Of a stretch of 64,000 nucleotides of DNA, positions 36,101-45,003 are shown piece by piece. This stretch comes from Belnapia sp. F-4-1. Lineage in GTDB: Bacteria > Pseudomonadota > Alphaproteobacteria > Acetobacterales > Acetobacteraceae. A program made the position numbers and the translations under genes. Where the stretch lies: contig NZ_KN676115.1 in the NCBI RefSeq assembly GCF_000802185.1, positions 21,716 through 85,715 of the forward strand. The letters are read 5' to 3'. The stretch's first letter is position 1; every line of letters starts with the position of its first letter. Under the pieces are notes generated by a model that saw only the letters and a list, made by a program, of their open reading frames with translations, was not told the origin of the DNA and made no database searches.

Positions 36101-36466
36101 CGCTATGCGCGGTTCCAGCGGGCAAGGAAGGATTGGCAAGAGCACCGGCGGAGCCGCCGCCTGCCAGTGCCTATTCCCAACCCAGGCTTTCCAGCCCTGC
36201 TTCGGCGGATGGTGCGGACGATCCGGCCGCGAGATCCAGATGCGTTTCGGTCGGGAACAGCGCCCCGCGTCGACGACATCTTTCCTGCGCCTTTTGCGAA
36301 GCACCGTGTGCCGTTCTTGACCCTCGAGATCATCGTGGAACGTGATGAGGAGGACTCCCGGCCGGTTCCTCGTGGTTGGAACGCGGCGCGGCTTCGTAGA
36401 ACCGTTTTCTATCTAAAAGCGGTTATGTTCCGGCCCTTCTTCACGCGGGGATGGCGCCAGGACTGA
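36101..36466 (+). other. Possible coding continuation after the 35780 stop
   Basis: The same frame stays open after the TAG at 36098: RYARFQRARKDWQEHRRSRR, then PVPIPNPGFPALLRRMVRTI and FLTLEIIVERDEEDSRPVPR, to a stop at 36464. GTG 36167 is the only reasonable start. Function unknown. 36467-36776 holds only a weak ORF (36590-36820) whose end is IS5 sequence. Confidence 0.3.
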
Positions 36467-36776
36467 TAGAAGATGGTGAACCGCAATGCCGACAGCCAAT
36501 CCCATGCTGTGATTTGAATTCAACATGGTGCTGGACGGCACATCGCATCTCGGCAAACTGTGGAGAGCTTTGGCATTGGGGCGAATTCCATGACGCATGA
36601 TGCATCTGGCGGAGGTGCTGCCGGTCGTGCCCATCTGCGCGAAGAAGAGCAGGTTCGGCTTGAGTTCAAAGCGGCCAGTTACGGGGTCTGGATTGGCCTT
36701 GCGGGGCTACTTGGAAGACGCTGGGATAGCCAGGCTCTCGCCCACAGGGCGGCTTCGGGGAAGGTTAGCGAACTGA

Positions 36777-37190
36777 GACCCCGTTTGCAAAGTGGTGAGG
36801 GCACCGGCCTGACGGGCTGATCCTGGCCTCTCGGACGGCGTTGCAAGCGGTCTCCTGCCTGGGGACCGCCATGTGGACGCCCGCTGATCGCGTGCTGGTT
36901 GGAGATTTCGGCTCCGGCCAAGCCATGACAGATGAGCAGTTCCGGTTGCTTGAGCCGCTGATGCCGCCCGCCAAGCCCGGTGGGCGGCCGCGCACGACAG
37001 ACATTCGGAACCTGCTGGACGGCCTCTTCTACGTCGTGCGCACCGGCTGCCAGTGGCGGCACCTGCCTCCTCCTCCGGCCTTCCCGCCGTGGCGCACGGT
37101 TTATGGTTACATGCGCGCTTTCCTACATGGCGGTGTGTGGGAGAGCATTCGCCACCACTTCGTCGTCATGCTGCGCGAAGGCGCTGGGCG
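36777..37190 (+). mobile_element. IS1031-type IS5 element, 5' part only
   Basis: Left end GACCCCGTTTGCAAAGT at 36777, then sequence matching the complete element at 24775-25727. Truncated at 37190 where IS6 copy B begins. Confidence 0.93.
36841..37190 (+). pseudogene. IS5-family transposase N-terminal fragment
   Basis: Identical to the first 116 codons of the transposase at 24791-25663, through HHFVVMLREGAGR. It then runs into IS6 sequence, giving a meaningless fusion frame to 37461. Confidence 0.93.
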
Positions 37191-38029
37191 GGCACCGTCA
37201 ACTTGCCGGCCTTTGCCGCCGCGCTGGCATGCCGAAGGCGACGCACAACAGAGTTCAGGCCGCGGCGGCGACCCCGCTGATACCCGCCCACACCTCAAAC
37301 GCCCGCGCCCTTGCGGCACGATACTGGACGGCGGAGACATGGTCGCGGCGGAGACGGAAGAGGTTGGCGATCTGGTCGTGCGTGGAGAGGAAGCGCTGTG
37401 CTTGCCGAGGCGACTTGAAGCGCTTCATCTGCCGTTCTCGTCGTCGCGTCGGCTGATGTGAATTCTCGGCCCGGTTATTAAGGCCCTTGTGCTGGCGATG
37501 CTCGACCCCAGGCATCACCTCCCGTTTGGCTGCCCCGTAGCTTGGGAGCTTGTCAGTGACCATGACGCGTGGCGCCCGACATTGCCGCTTCAGCAGCTTG
37601 CGCAGCAGGCGCTTGGCGGAACGCTTGTCGCGTCGGCTCTGCACCAGCACGTCGAGCACCACCCCGGTTTGGTCCACGGCACGCCAGAGCCAGTGCTGCA
37701 CCCCAGCGATCTTGGCCGCTACCTCGTCAAGGTGCCACTTGTCTCCGGCACGGGGCAGCCGCCGCCGGATGCGACAGGCGAACTCCCGGCCGAACTTGAG
37801 CGCCCACTGCCGCACCGTCTCGTGGCTGACCACGATGCCGCGCGCTGCCAACATCTCCTCGACCATGCGCAGGCTGAGTGGGAAGCGGAAATACAGCCAC
37901 ACCGCCTGGCTGATGACCTCGGCCGGGAAGCGATAGCCGGCATATAGGGACTTGATGGCTGGCGGGCTCATTCCGGCCGTCTACCGGACCGAACCCGGCC
38001 AGCCAAGCCCCGCTCAACCTGACGGTGCC
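37191..38029 (-). mobile_element. IS6-family element, copy B (839 bp)
   Basis: Inverted relative to copy A; ends at GGCACCGTCAACTTG (37191) and the complement of GGCACCGTCAGGTTG (38015-38029). Its insertion disrupted the IS5 fragment on its left. Confidence 0.93.
37255..37971 (-). CDS. IS6-family transposase (copy B)
   Basis: Translation identical to the copy A transposase (34794-35510), intact. Confidence 0.94.
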   Translation of the reverse strand: MSPPAIKSLYAGYRFPAEVISQAVWLYFRFPLSLRMVEEMLAARGIVVSHETVRQWALKFGREFACRIRRRLPRAGDKWHLDEVAAKIAGVQHWLWRAVDQTGVVLDVLVQSRRDKRSAKRLLRKLLKRQCRAPRVMVTDKLPSYGAAKREVMPGVEHRQHKGLNNRAENSHQPTRRRERQMKRFKSPRQAQRFLSTHDQIANLFRLRRDHVSAVQYRAARARAFEVWAGISGVAAAA

Positions 38030-38037
38030 GACCAGAT
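38030..38037. repeat. 8-bp inversion footprint (outer)
   Basis: GACCAGAT directly outside copy B; complement of 35575-35582. Confidence 0.85.
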
Positions 38038-38040
38038 GGC

Positions 38041-38451
38041 ATGATCACGACCCCCGAAGCGGTTCAAGGCGTTCTCCGGTCCTGGCTGGCGATCGAGGTA
38101 TTGACGCCTCAGATCACCAAGAATGGCTGGAGCGGTATTGCCGCCGAGAAGCAAGGACAGCAGCGCAATCGGCGCCTGGCGGACTACGACGATCCCGGGC
38201 GGTGGGAAGCGCCAAGCGACGATGATGCCACACCCTGGCCGCTCTTGACCGAGCGGTCGCTGAAGGATGAGGCACAAGCCTCCCTCCTCCCCGAGCAGGT
38301 TACTCTGAATCTCGACCAGCCCCGGCCCTGGTACTCTGTGGTGCTCGGCGCGTTGCCCGCTCGGCAAGCCCTGGAACATCTGGGTGCAACCTTCTCAGAG
38401 TATGCATCCGCCGAGGGACGCCTACCGGAACTGCCCGTGACCTGCCTTTGA
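38041..38451 (+). CDS. Hypothetical protein (possible N-terminal part of a larger ATP-binding protein)
   Basis: 136 residues: MITTPEAVQGVLRSWLAIEV then LTPQITKNGWSGIAAEKQGQ, ending LGATFSEYASAEGRLPELPV. The opening block (LRSWLA-EVLTPQ...GW-G-AAE, then DDD-TPWPLL and PRPWYSVVLGALPARQALE) resembles the start of very long helicase-like or AAA-type accessory proteins. If so this is only a fragment. I cannot name the family with certainty. The IS6 inversion removed its original upstream DNA; before the flip its ATG overlapped a TGA as ATGA. Confidence 0.45.
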   Translation: MITTPEAVQGVLRSWLAIEVLTPQITKNGWSGIAAEKQGQQRNRRLADYDDPGRWEAPSDDDATPWPLLTERSLKDEAQASLLPEQVTLNLDQPRPWYSVVLGALPARQALEHLGATFSEYASAEGRLPELPVTCL

Positions 38452-38456
38452 TCTTA

Positions 38457-39389
38457 GAGTCCGTCCGGGATCATGTGGTTTTCTGACATAGCCTTCGGAG
38501 CATGCGACGGACGGAAGCCCAGCGCAGGAAGGCAAGCGCGCGACGGTTCAGGCACTCCCAATCCTTGGCCAATCGTCGGCAGCGATTGAGCCAGGCGATG
38601 GAGCGCTCGACAATCCACCGCTTCGGCAGCACGACGAACTTGCGCAACTCGGACCGCTTGACGATCTCGAGGTTGATCTGGCGACAAGTCGTGCGCAGTC
38701 CGGCCTGGAAGTTGGCGCCCTGGTACCCGCCGTCGGCGTAGAGCTTCAGCAGGAAGGGGTAGAGGCCGAACAGCGAGCCCATCAGCAGCACGCCACCATC
38801 GCGGTCCTGGATGTCGGCGGCGTGGATGATGGCCTGCATCAGCAGACCTTGGGTGTCGACCAGGACGTGCCGCTTCTTGCCTTTGATCTTCTTGCCCGCG
38901 TCGTAGCCCGAGGGGTCGATGCAGCGCCCCCTTTTTCCGCACTCTTCACGCTCTGGCTATCGATGATTGCCGCCGTCGGGCTGGCCTCGCGTCCAGCCTG
39001 CTCCCGGCACAGCACGTAGAGCGCGTAGTGGATGCGGTCGAGCGTCCGGTCCTCATCCCAGCGCCGGAGGTAGTCGTTCACCGTGCTCCGCGGCGGCAGG
39101 TCTTTCGGCAGCGCCGCCCATTGGCAGCCGGTGCTCAGGATGTACATCACCCCATTCAGCACCGCGCGCACGTCGATCGTCCGCTTGTTGCCGCCGCCCT
39201 TCGCACCCGGGATCAAAGGGCTGATCATCGACCACTCCTCGTCGGTCAGATCACTCGGGTAGCGGAGCTTGCTGCGGTCGTATTTCGGCCGGTTCTCGGG
39301 TGTCCACATGCACGCTCTTCTTCCGGCCATCGCCGTTAAGAGCCAATCACAACCGATTCAGATCATTCAATCTGTTCCCGGATGGACAC
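38457..39389 (-). mobile_element. IS5-family, IS1031-type element, third type (933 bp)
   Basis: Ends GAGTCCGTCCGGGATCA (38457) and the complement of GTGTCCATCCGGGAACA (ending 39389). Flanked by TTA at 38454-38456 and 39390-39392. Confidence 0.9.
38471..39330 (-). pseudogene. IS5-family transposase in two frames
   Basis: Upstream frame (39330 to 38839): MWTPENRPKYDRSKLRYPSD, then ALYVLCREQAGREASPTAAI and IDSQSVKSAEKGG. The rest is in another frame: GYDAGKKIKGKKRHVLVDTQ, GLLMQAIIHAADIQDRDGG, YADGGYQGANFQAGLRT and KRWIVERSIAWLNRCRRLAK. The switch is at GAAAAAGGGGGC (around 38935). Either a one-base deletion or a programmed frameshift, which some IS5 elements use. Confidence 0.85.
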
Positions 39390-39438
39390 TTACGGACGTT
39401 CTTTGGAGCGCCAGTAAGGGCAAGCGGTGGGGTGCGGG

Positions 39439-39837
39439 ATGGAGATCATCACCGGGGTAGAACGCCGCCGGCCGTGGCGGGCTGAGGAGAAGTTGCGGAT
39501 CCTGGCCGAGCTGAACCAGCCCGGGGTCAAGCTCAGTGAGGTTGCCCGTCGGCATGATGTGAGCCGCGGCCTGCTCTAGCAGTGGCGAGATGCGCATCGG
39601 CGCGGCAGGTTGGTGGCCGAGGTACCGGGCTTCCTGCCGCTGCAGATCGTGCCGGAGATGGCCGCGCCGGCGCTGCGGGGTGGGTCGGGTCCGCCACCCT
39701 GTGCTAATCCTCCCGCGGTGGAGGACGCGGCGGGTGAGCGGGTCGAGATTGTGCTACCGGACGGGACTGCGGTGCGCGTTGCGGCGACGATCAGCGCGGC
39801 GAGTTTACGCCGCCTGCTGGCGGCGCTACGCGCATGA
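39439..39837 (+). pseudogene. IS66 TnpA, second type, with internal stop
   Basis: MEIITGVERRRPWRAEEKLR then LSEVARRHDVSRGLL and TAG (39577-39579); the same frame continues QWRDAHRRGRLVAEVPGFLP to the C-terminal block ERVEIVLPDGTAVRVAATIS. A single nonsense change in an otherwise good TnpA. Confidence 0.85.
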
Positions 39838-40181
39838 TCCCGACGCCGTCTGGTGTTCGGGTGTGGCTGGCGGTTGGCCACACGGACATGCGCCGCGGGA
39901 TGCACTCCCTGGCGCTACAGGTGCAGCAGACGCTCGGCCGTGATCCGCATTGCGGCGATCTCTACGTCTTTCGCGGGCGCAGGGCGGACATGGTCAAGAT
40001 CGTCTGGCACGATGGGCTTGGCATGTCGCTATATGCCAAGAAGTTGGAGAAAGGACGCTTCATCTGGCCTTCGCCAGCGGACGGCTGTCTGCAAATCTCA
40101 GGTTCCCAACTCGCTTATATGCTCGACGGAATAGACTGGAGAAACCCAGTAAGAACCTACAGACCGGAGCTGGCGGGATAG
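39834..40181 (+). CDS. tnpB: IS66 TnpB, second type
   Basis: 115 residues: GVRVWLAVGHTDMRRGMHSL, YVFRGRRADMVKIVWHDGLG, KKLEKGRFIWPSPADG. Intact and full length. Confidence 0.92.
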   Translation: MIPTPSGVRVWLAVGHTDMRRGMHSLALQVQQTLGRDPHCGDLYVFRGRRADMVKIVWHDGLGMSLYAKKLEKGRFIWPSPADGCLQISGSQLAYMLDGIDWRNPVRTYRPELAG

Positions 40182-40241
40182 TGTACAGCGCTACTGCATC
40201 AGCGCTACCTGCTGTGCGAGTGTTGTGATTCCATCTCCGGC

Positions 40242-41695
40242 GTGACAGCCGCGCCGAACACCCTGCCCGACGACATCGATGCGCTGCGCGCCGCGCTTGC
40301 GGCCGAGCAGCTGGCGCGGCGCGAGGCTGAGGCGCGCGCCTCCGGCGCCGAGGCGATGGTGGCCCATCTCAAGCTGCTGATCGCCCGGCTCAAGCGTGAC
40401 AAGTACGGCGCCTCCTCCGAGCGCGGCCGCAAGCTGATCGATCAGCTGGAGCTCGAGCTCGGCGAGTTGGTGTCGGCCGCCAGCGAGGATGCCGCCCAGG
40501 CAGAGAAGGCCGCCGACCAGCAGGGCCGCACCCGCCGCCCCGACAGCCCGCCTCGCGGCCAGCCGGTTCGCGCGCCCCTGCCGGCCCATCTGCCGCGCGA
40601 GCGGGTCGTGGTGCCGTCGCCGACCGCCTGCCCCTGCTGCGGCGGCAAACTGTCCAAGCTGGGCGAGGATGTGACGGAGACGCTCGAGGTCGAGCCAATC
40701 CGGTGGAGGGTCATCCAGACCGTGCGGGAGAAGTTCTCCTGCCGCAGCTGCGAGACCATCACCCAGCCACCAGCACCCTTCCACCCTATCGCCTGCGGCC
40801 GCGCCGGGCCGAACCTGCTGGCCATGATTTTGGAAGCCAAGTTCGGCCAGCACCTGCCGCTGAACCGCCAGAGTGACACCTATGCCCGCCAGGGTATCGA
40901 GCTGAGCGTCTCGACCATCGCCGACTGGGTCGGCGCCTGCACCGCCAACCTGGCCCCGCTCAATGCCATGATCGACGAGCATGTGCAGGCCGCCGAGCGG
41001 CTGCACGGTGACGACACCACCGTCCCGGTGCTGGCCCGGGGCAAGACCATCACCGGCCGGGTTTGGACCTATGTCCGCGACGACCGACCCTTTGGCGGGC
41101 CGGCACCTCCGGCGGCCATGTTCCGCTACTCGCGGGACCGAACGGCTGAGCATCCCAACCGGCACCTGGCCGGCTATGCCGGTATCCTGCAGGCCGATGC
41201 CTATGCCGGGTACAACGCGCTCTACGAGGCCGATCGACAACCCGGGCCGATCACCGAGGCTACATGCTGGGCGCATAGCAGGCGCAAACTATTCGAGTTG
41301 GCCGAGCTGTCGCGGGCGCCGCTGGCCATCGAGGCGGTGCGGCGGATCGACGCCATCTTTGACGCCGAGCGCGCGATCAACGGGTTTGCCCCCCGAGACG
41401 CGCCTGGCCGTCCGCCGGCAGCACGTCGCACCGCTGGTCACCGAGCTCGAAGGCTGGATGCGTGAGAGCCGCGGCAAGCTGTCCCGGCACGCGCCGGTCG
41501 CCAAGGCCATGGACTACATGCTGGTGCGGTGGGAGGCGTTCGCCCGGTTTCTCGGCGACGGCCGGATTTGCCTCACCAACAACGCGGCCGAACGGGCGCT
41601 GAGGGGTATAGCTCTCGGGAGAAAGGCGTGGCTATTCGCCGGCAGCGACCGCGGCGGTGACCGAGCTGCCGCCATGCTCTCGCTCATCCGAAGTG
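40242..41695 (+). pseudogene. IS66 TnpC, second type, frameshifted and truncated
   Basis: From GTG 40242 the frame holds the coiled coil, zinc finger (CPCCGGKL... CRSC) and LHGDDTTVPVLARG. It leaves frame at about 41390 (INGFAP) and continues in another frame (RLAVRRQHVAPLVTELEGWM, TNNAAERALRGIALGRKAWL). It stops matching after AAAMLSLIR at about 41693. Confidence 0.85.
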
Positions 41696-41860
41696 TCGCC
41701 AGTCGCCGTCTAGCCATGTCCCAGCATGGCTGCGGTCGCCTTGGCCCGCAAACGATGCAACAGAACCCCGCCAACCGCCGCCGTCTGCTTTACCACCGCC
41801 GCGCCACCACTGCGCTCGGTATCCTAGAAGCGGCGTGACCGGAACCGCCCATCGTCTTGC
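41696..41860. other. IS junction fragment
   Basis: Between the two truncated transposases. It contains GCAAACGATGCAACAGAACC (about 41747-41766), which read on the other strand looks like an IS terminal repeat (GGTTCTGTTGCATCG). The source element is not identified. Confidence 0.35.
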
Positions 41861-42931
41861 GTCGTCAGTTTTGGCGCGAGTGCTGACAGAACCGCGGTAG
41901 CCACGGTCGACCACGGCGAGGCTTGGGCAGGATCCGGTGAGGGTCTCCACCTGCTGGAGGGCCTCGGGAAGGGTGTGCTCGTCATACGGATTGCCAGGCA
42001 TGGAGCGCATGCCGACGACAAAGCCGCCGGCGAGTGTGGTGGCGATGCCCACCTTGGTGTCGAACTCGTAGCGCACCCGTGCCTTGCCCTTGGAGATGCA
42101 GTCCACCTCCGGCTCATGCAGGGCGTAGATCTTGTCCTTGCTTTTCGGCGTCTGCCGCAGCAGGCGGGTGACGAGCGCGATACGCTGCTCGATCCGTGTC
42201 CGCAGCCCCTCTTCGGTGACGGCGCCCAGCTTGCGGCCGATGTCACGCAGGACACGCCCGGTGTAGCCCTTGAGCGTGCGCAGCACCTGGCGCATGCGGC
42301 GGAACTGCCGGGCATGGGCGTGCCGCCCGGCCTGCGCCGCCAGGCGCGGAGCCTTGCGGTTGTAGTTCTGCCGCAAGGTGATCCCAGCTTTGCTGGCCAG
42401 CGCCACCAGGGAGCGGCGCGCCCTCTCGTAGAGGCGGCTGTCGGTCGGATGCGCGATGGCCTTCTCCATCACCGTGGTGTCCACCGCGATCTCGGCCAGG
42501 CTGCGCGGCGTCACGGCACCCGCGGCCCGGCCCGCCTCGATCGTCTTGGTCAGCAGCCACTCCACCCCCTCCTCGCCGATGCGGCCACGCCAGCGGCTGA
42601 GCGACGAGGGGTGGATGGGCGAGCGGTGCTGGAAGAAGACCTCGCCGGTGAAATGCTGGAAGTACGGGTTCTCGACCCAGCGGGCGAGCACCGCCTCATC
42701 GGACAGGCCATAGGCGTGCTGCAGATAAAGCAGCCCGGCGACCAGGCGCGGATGAGTGGCGGGCCGCCCCTCCCCAGCGGGGAAGAAGCCGGCCCATTCC
42801 CGCTCGAACCAGTCCCAGTCGATCAGCGCCGCCAGTCGAACCAGCTCATGCCGCCCATCGATGATCTCGACGAGGCGCGGCCGTAGAAGGTCGGCCTGTT
42901 CCGGCGGGCGCGGGCGATGCTTCATGCCCAC
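41860..42931 (-). pseudogene. IS5-family transposase, C-terminally truncated
   Basis: Starts MGMKHRPRPPEQADLLRPRL and has EWAGFFPAGEGRPATHPRLV, SLAEIAVDTTVMEKAIAHPT (first Asp) and SLAVVDRGYRGSV (second Asp). After STRAKTDDARRW (about 41860) the usual end with the catalytic Glu (EP-IGHMK) is missing and the frame enters unrelated sequence. The gene-proximal left end is probably near 43025 (ATCAGTGGGTTGGGAG), a string also found inside the 119-bp MITEs (ATCAGTGGGTTGGGTT). Confidence 0.8.
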
Positions 42932-43030
42932 CAGAATCGCAGGATTAACGCCTCATTCCAATCAAACCTTGCAATTCCACAGCGCCCAAACCGGCGAAGC
43001 TCCCAGCCAGATCAGTGGGTTGGGAGTTGT

Positions 43031-43856
43031 TCAGGGCCGACCACCTACTCCGCGCTGGCGATCGCCACCGCCCTGGCGCTGCGCCAAACCGAAGGCCTGA
43101 TCGGCTCCATTCTGCAGTTGTTGGGCCTTGACCTCGCCGTGCCGGACCACTCGACCCTGAGCCGCCGGGGCGAGACGCTGGAGGTGGCGCGACCGCGCTG
43201 CGGGCGTGAGCCGGTGCACCTGCTGGTGGACAGCACGGGTTTGCAGCTACGCGGCCCCGGTGGTATGGCTGGAGGAGAAGCATGGCAGCAAGCGGCGGCG
43301 GGCGTGGCGAATGCTCCACCTCGCCACCGACGCCGACACGGGCCAGATCGTCGCCTCGGTGCTGACCGGCAGGGATGCCGATGATGGCTCGCAGGTCGGC
43401 CCCTTGCTTGACCGGGTCGACGGGTCTGTGGCGTCATTGAGCGGCGACGGTGCCTACGATCGGGACGACGTCTATGTCGCAATGGCGGCCCGGCACCCCG
43501 GTGCCGCCGTTGTGGTTCCGCCGCGTGCGAATGCGGTGCCGAGCGCCGCGGCCGAGACCGCGCCGACGCAGCGCGACGAGCACTTGCGATGCATTGCCGA
43601 GCGCGGCCGCATCGGCTGGCAGCGTGCGTCGGGGTACAACTGGCGCGCCCTGGTGGAGGCCGACATCTCCCGGTGAAAGCGCGTTATCGGCGACAGCTTG
43701 CGCTCGCAAACGGCTGGGCGACAGGCGACCGAGGTGACCATCGCTGCCAGGGTGCTGAACCGAATGCTCGAGCTTGGGCGGCCGAAATACGTCCGCACCG
43801 CATGATCTCAAACGCGGACAGGGACAAATGCGTCCATGCCGCTGACCGGTGCAACA
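43031..43856 (+). pseudogene. IS5-family ('MPFK' group) transposase, 5'-truncated, frameshifted, opal stop
   Basis: Begins at YSALAIATALALRQTEGLIG (eight residues deleted relative to 33502) and shifts frame near 43260. It continues WLEEKHGSKRRRAWRMLHLA to DISR then TGA (43674-43676, Trp in relatives), and then KRVIGDSLRSQT to RPKYVRTA. The right end is near GTGCAACA (43856). It lies just beyond the 3' end of the curli operon. Confidence 0.8.
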
Positions 43857-43879
43857 CGATGACCCACATGGCAGGACGA

Positions 43880-44512
43880 CTACTCGTCCGCACAGGTCAG
43901 CAAGTCCCTCACCCTCACGACCGTGGGGTCGGCCCGCGCCGCCTGCGATAGCATTGCGCAGCGGGAGTTGCGACGGAACCGGGTCCGCGGGTCGAAGGGG
44001 GTGGAGGAGGTCTGCCAGCCGTCGCCAAGCTGTGGCTCAAACAGGTTGGCGGGGTCGAGGCCCATGAACTCGTAGAAGGCGCTGAGCGTCGCGGTGCTGA
44101 TCCGCATCTCCGTCAGGGTGGGGATCAGCGCGGAAATCATTTGGTAGTCGTGCATCGTCCAGGCGTCGCGGTCCTTCCCAGCGATGCCGGTCAGGAAGGC
44201 GCGGCTCACCGGGTCGATCCGGGGATCGTTGAGGAACTGCCGGACGCCCGGCGGGACCAAGCGCTGGGCGCGCACGTCATCCATGTCCGGCCGGGGCAGC
44301 GGGGTCGGCGGCGGCCGATCGATCGACCGTTCCACTACTCCCGGGATGGCACCGCCTGGAATGGCCTGACGGATGTCCTGGCAGGCCGGGCTGCTGTTGC
44401 TCGGGCCGCAGGATACCGCCGGGACGCCGCGCTGCCCTGGAAGGGCCTGCTGGGCGATTGCTGGGGTGGCCAGGAAGGCTACCAGGGCGAGGCTAGCGGA
44501 CAGTGACCGCAC
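43880..44512 (-). CDS. Secreted protein of unknown function, last gene of the curli operon
   Basis: 210 residues from GTG 44512. VRSLSASLALVAFLATPAIA is a signal peptide. The mature part holds the Cys pair in VSCGPSNSSPACQDIRQAI and a Pro-rich section (RSIDRPPPTPLPRPDMDD). A helical C-terminus (SALIPTLTEMRISTATLSAF) ends with two more Cys (RRNSRCAMLSQAARADPTVV and LLTCADE). Its start overlaps the preceding curlin-repeat gene by 20 bases. No curlin repeats, and not clearly CsgE or CsgC. Its position suggests an accessory factor in fibre assembly or anchoring. Confidence 0.65.
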   Translation of the reverse strand: MRSLSASLALVAFLATPAIAQQALPGQRGVPAVSCGPSNSSPACQDIRQAIPGGAIPGVVERSIDRPPPTPLPRPDMDDVRAQRLVPPGVRQFLNDPRIDPVSRAFLTGIAGKDRDAWTMHDYQMISALIPTLTEMRISTATLSAFYEFMGLDPANLFEPQLGDGWQTSSTPFDPRTRFRRNSRCAMLSQAARADPTVVRVRDLLTCADE

Positions 44513-44912
44513 CGGGGCCGCTCCGCTGGACGATGGTGCCCGCCGCGCTGGGGGCTGTCTGGGTGACGCTGATGCTGCCCGCCGGGCCGCTTTGTGTGAT
44601 GGTGACGCCGAGGCCGGTACCCGACTGTAGGCTCTCGGCGCCGAGGCTCGACCCACCTTGGCGGATCACCGAGGAGTTGCCGGTGCCGCTCTGGCGGATG
44701 ATGGCCGAGTTGCCGGTGCCGCTCTGGTAGGTCTCGGCGATGTTGCCCGAGCCGTCCTGGGTGGTGTCTGCCACATTCCCTCCGGTGCGCGCGACGAGGC
44801 GCTGTTGGCTGGCTTGATCCGTGTAGGCGGCGCTGTCCTGAGCTGCGGCCGGACCGGCGATGCAGGCCAGGAGTGCGGCAAGGGTTCTACGCATCATCGA
44901 CCTACCTCTCAT
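44493..44912 (-). CDS. Small curlin-repeat protein (CsgB-like position)
   Basis: 139 residues (or 133-134 from the internal Met). MRRTLAALLACIAGPAAAQ is the signal peptide. The mature part has about five curlin-type repeats: NVADTTQDGSGNIAETYQSG, NSAIIRQSGTGNSSVIRQGG, AESLQSGTGLGVTITQSG. Short size, degenerate last repeats and linkage to a long curlin suggest a nucleator (CsgB-like) role. That is inference; the repeats alone do not separate A from B types. Confidence 0.75.
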   Translation of the reverse strand: MRGRSMMRRTLAALLACIAGPAAAQDSAAYTDQASQQRLVARTGGNVADTTQDGSGNIAETYQSGTGNSAIIRQSGTGNSSVIRQGGSSLGAESLQSGTGLGVTITQSGPAGSISVTQTAPSAAGTIVQRSGPGAVTVR

Positions 44913-44967
44913 GTCGCTATCGGAGAAGCCGTTACGGGTCTAAAGCCTTGATCTAGAAATTGGAAAG

Positions 44968-44988
44968 GGGGAGGGCAAAGCCCTCCCC
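44968..44988 (-). terminator. GC-rich hairpin between the two curlin genes
   Basis: GGGGAGGG (44968-44975), loop CAAAG, CCCTCCCC (44981-44988): a perfect 8-bp stem in the gap between the long curlin stop (45004) and the small curlin start (44912). The T-run after it on the minus strand is weak (CTTTCC...), so it may be a partial terminator or an mRNA-stability element that lowers expression of the downstream genes. Confidence 0.5.
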
Positions 44989-45003
44989 TCCCCGTCTCCC
45001 AGC

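Larger units (their letters stand above)
39414..41695 (+). mobile_element. IS66-family element of a second type, decayed and 3'-truncated
   Basis: tnpA (with stop), tnpB (intact) and tnpC (frameshifted) in order, clearly diverged from the 2,543-bp IS66. Left end near GTAAGGGCAAGCGG (39414). The right end is lost where unrelated sequence starts after the codons for AAAMLSLIR, at about 41693. Confidence 0.8.
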
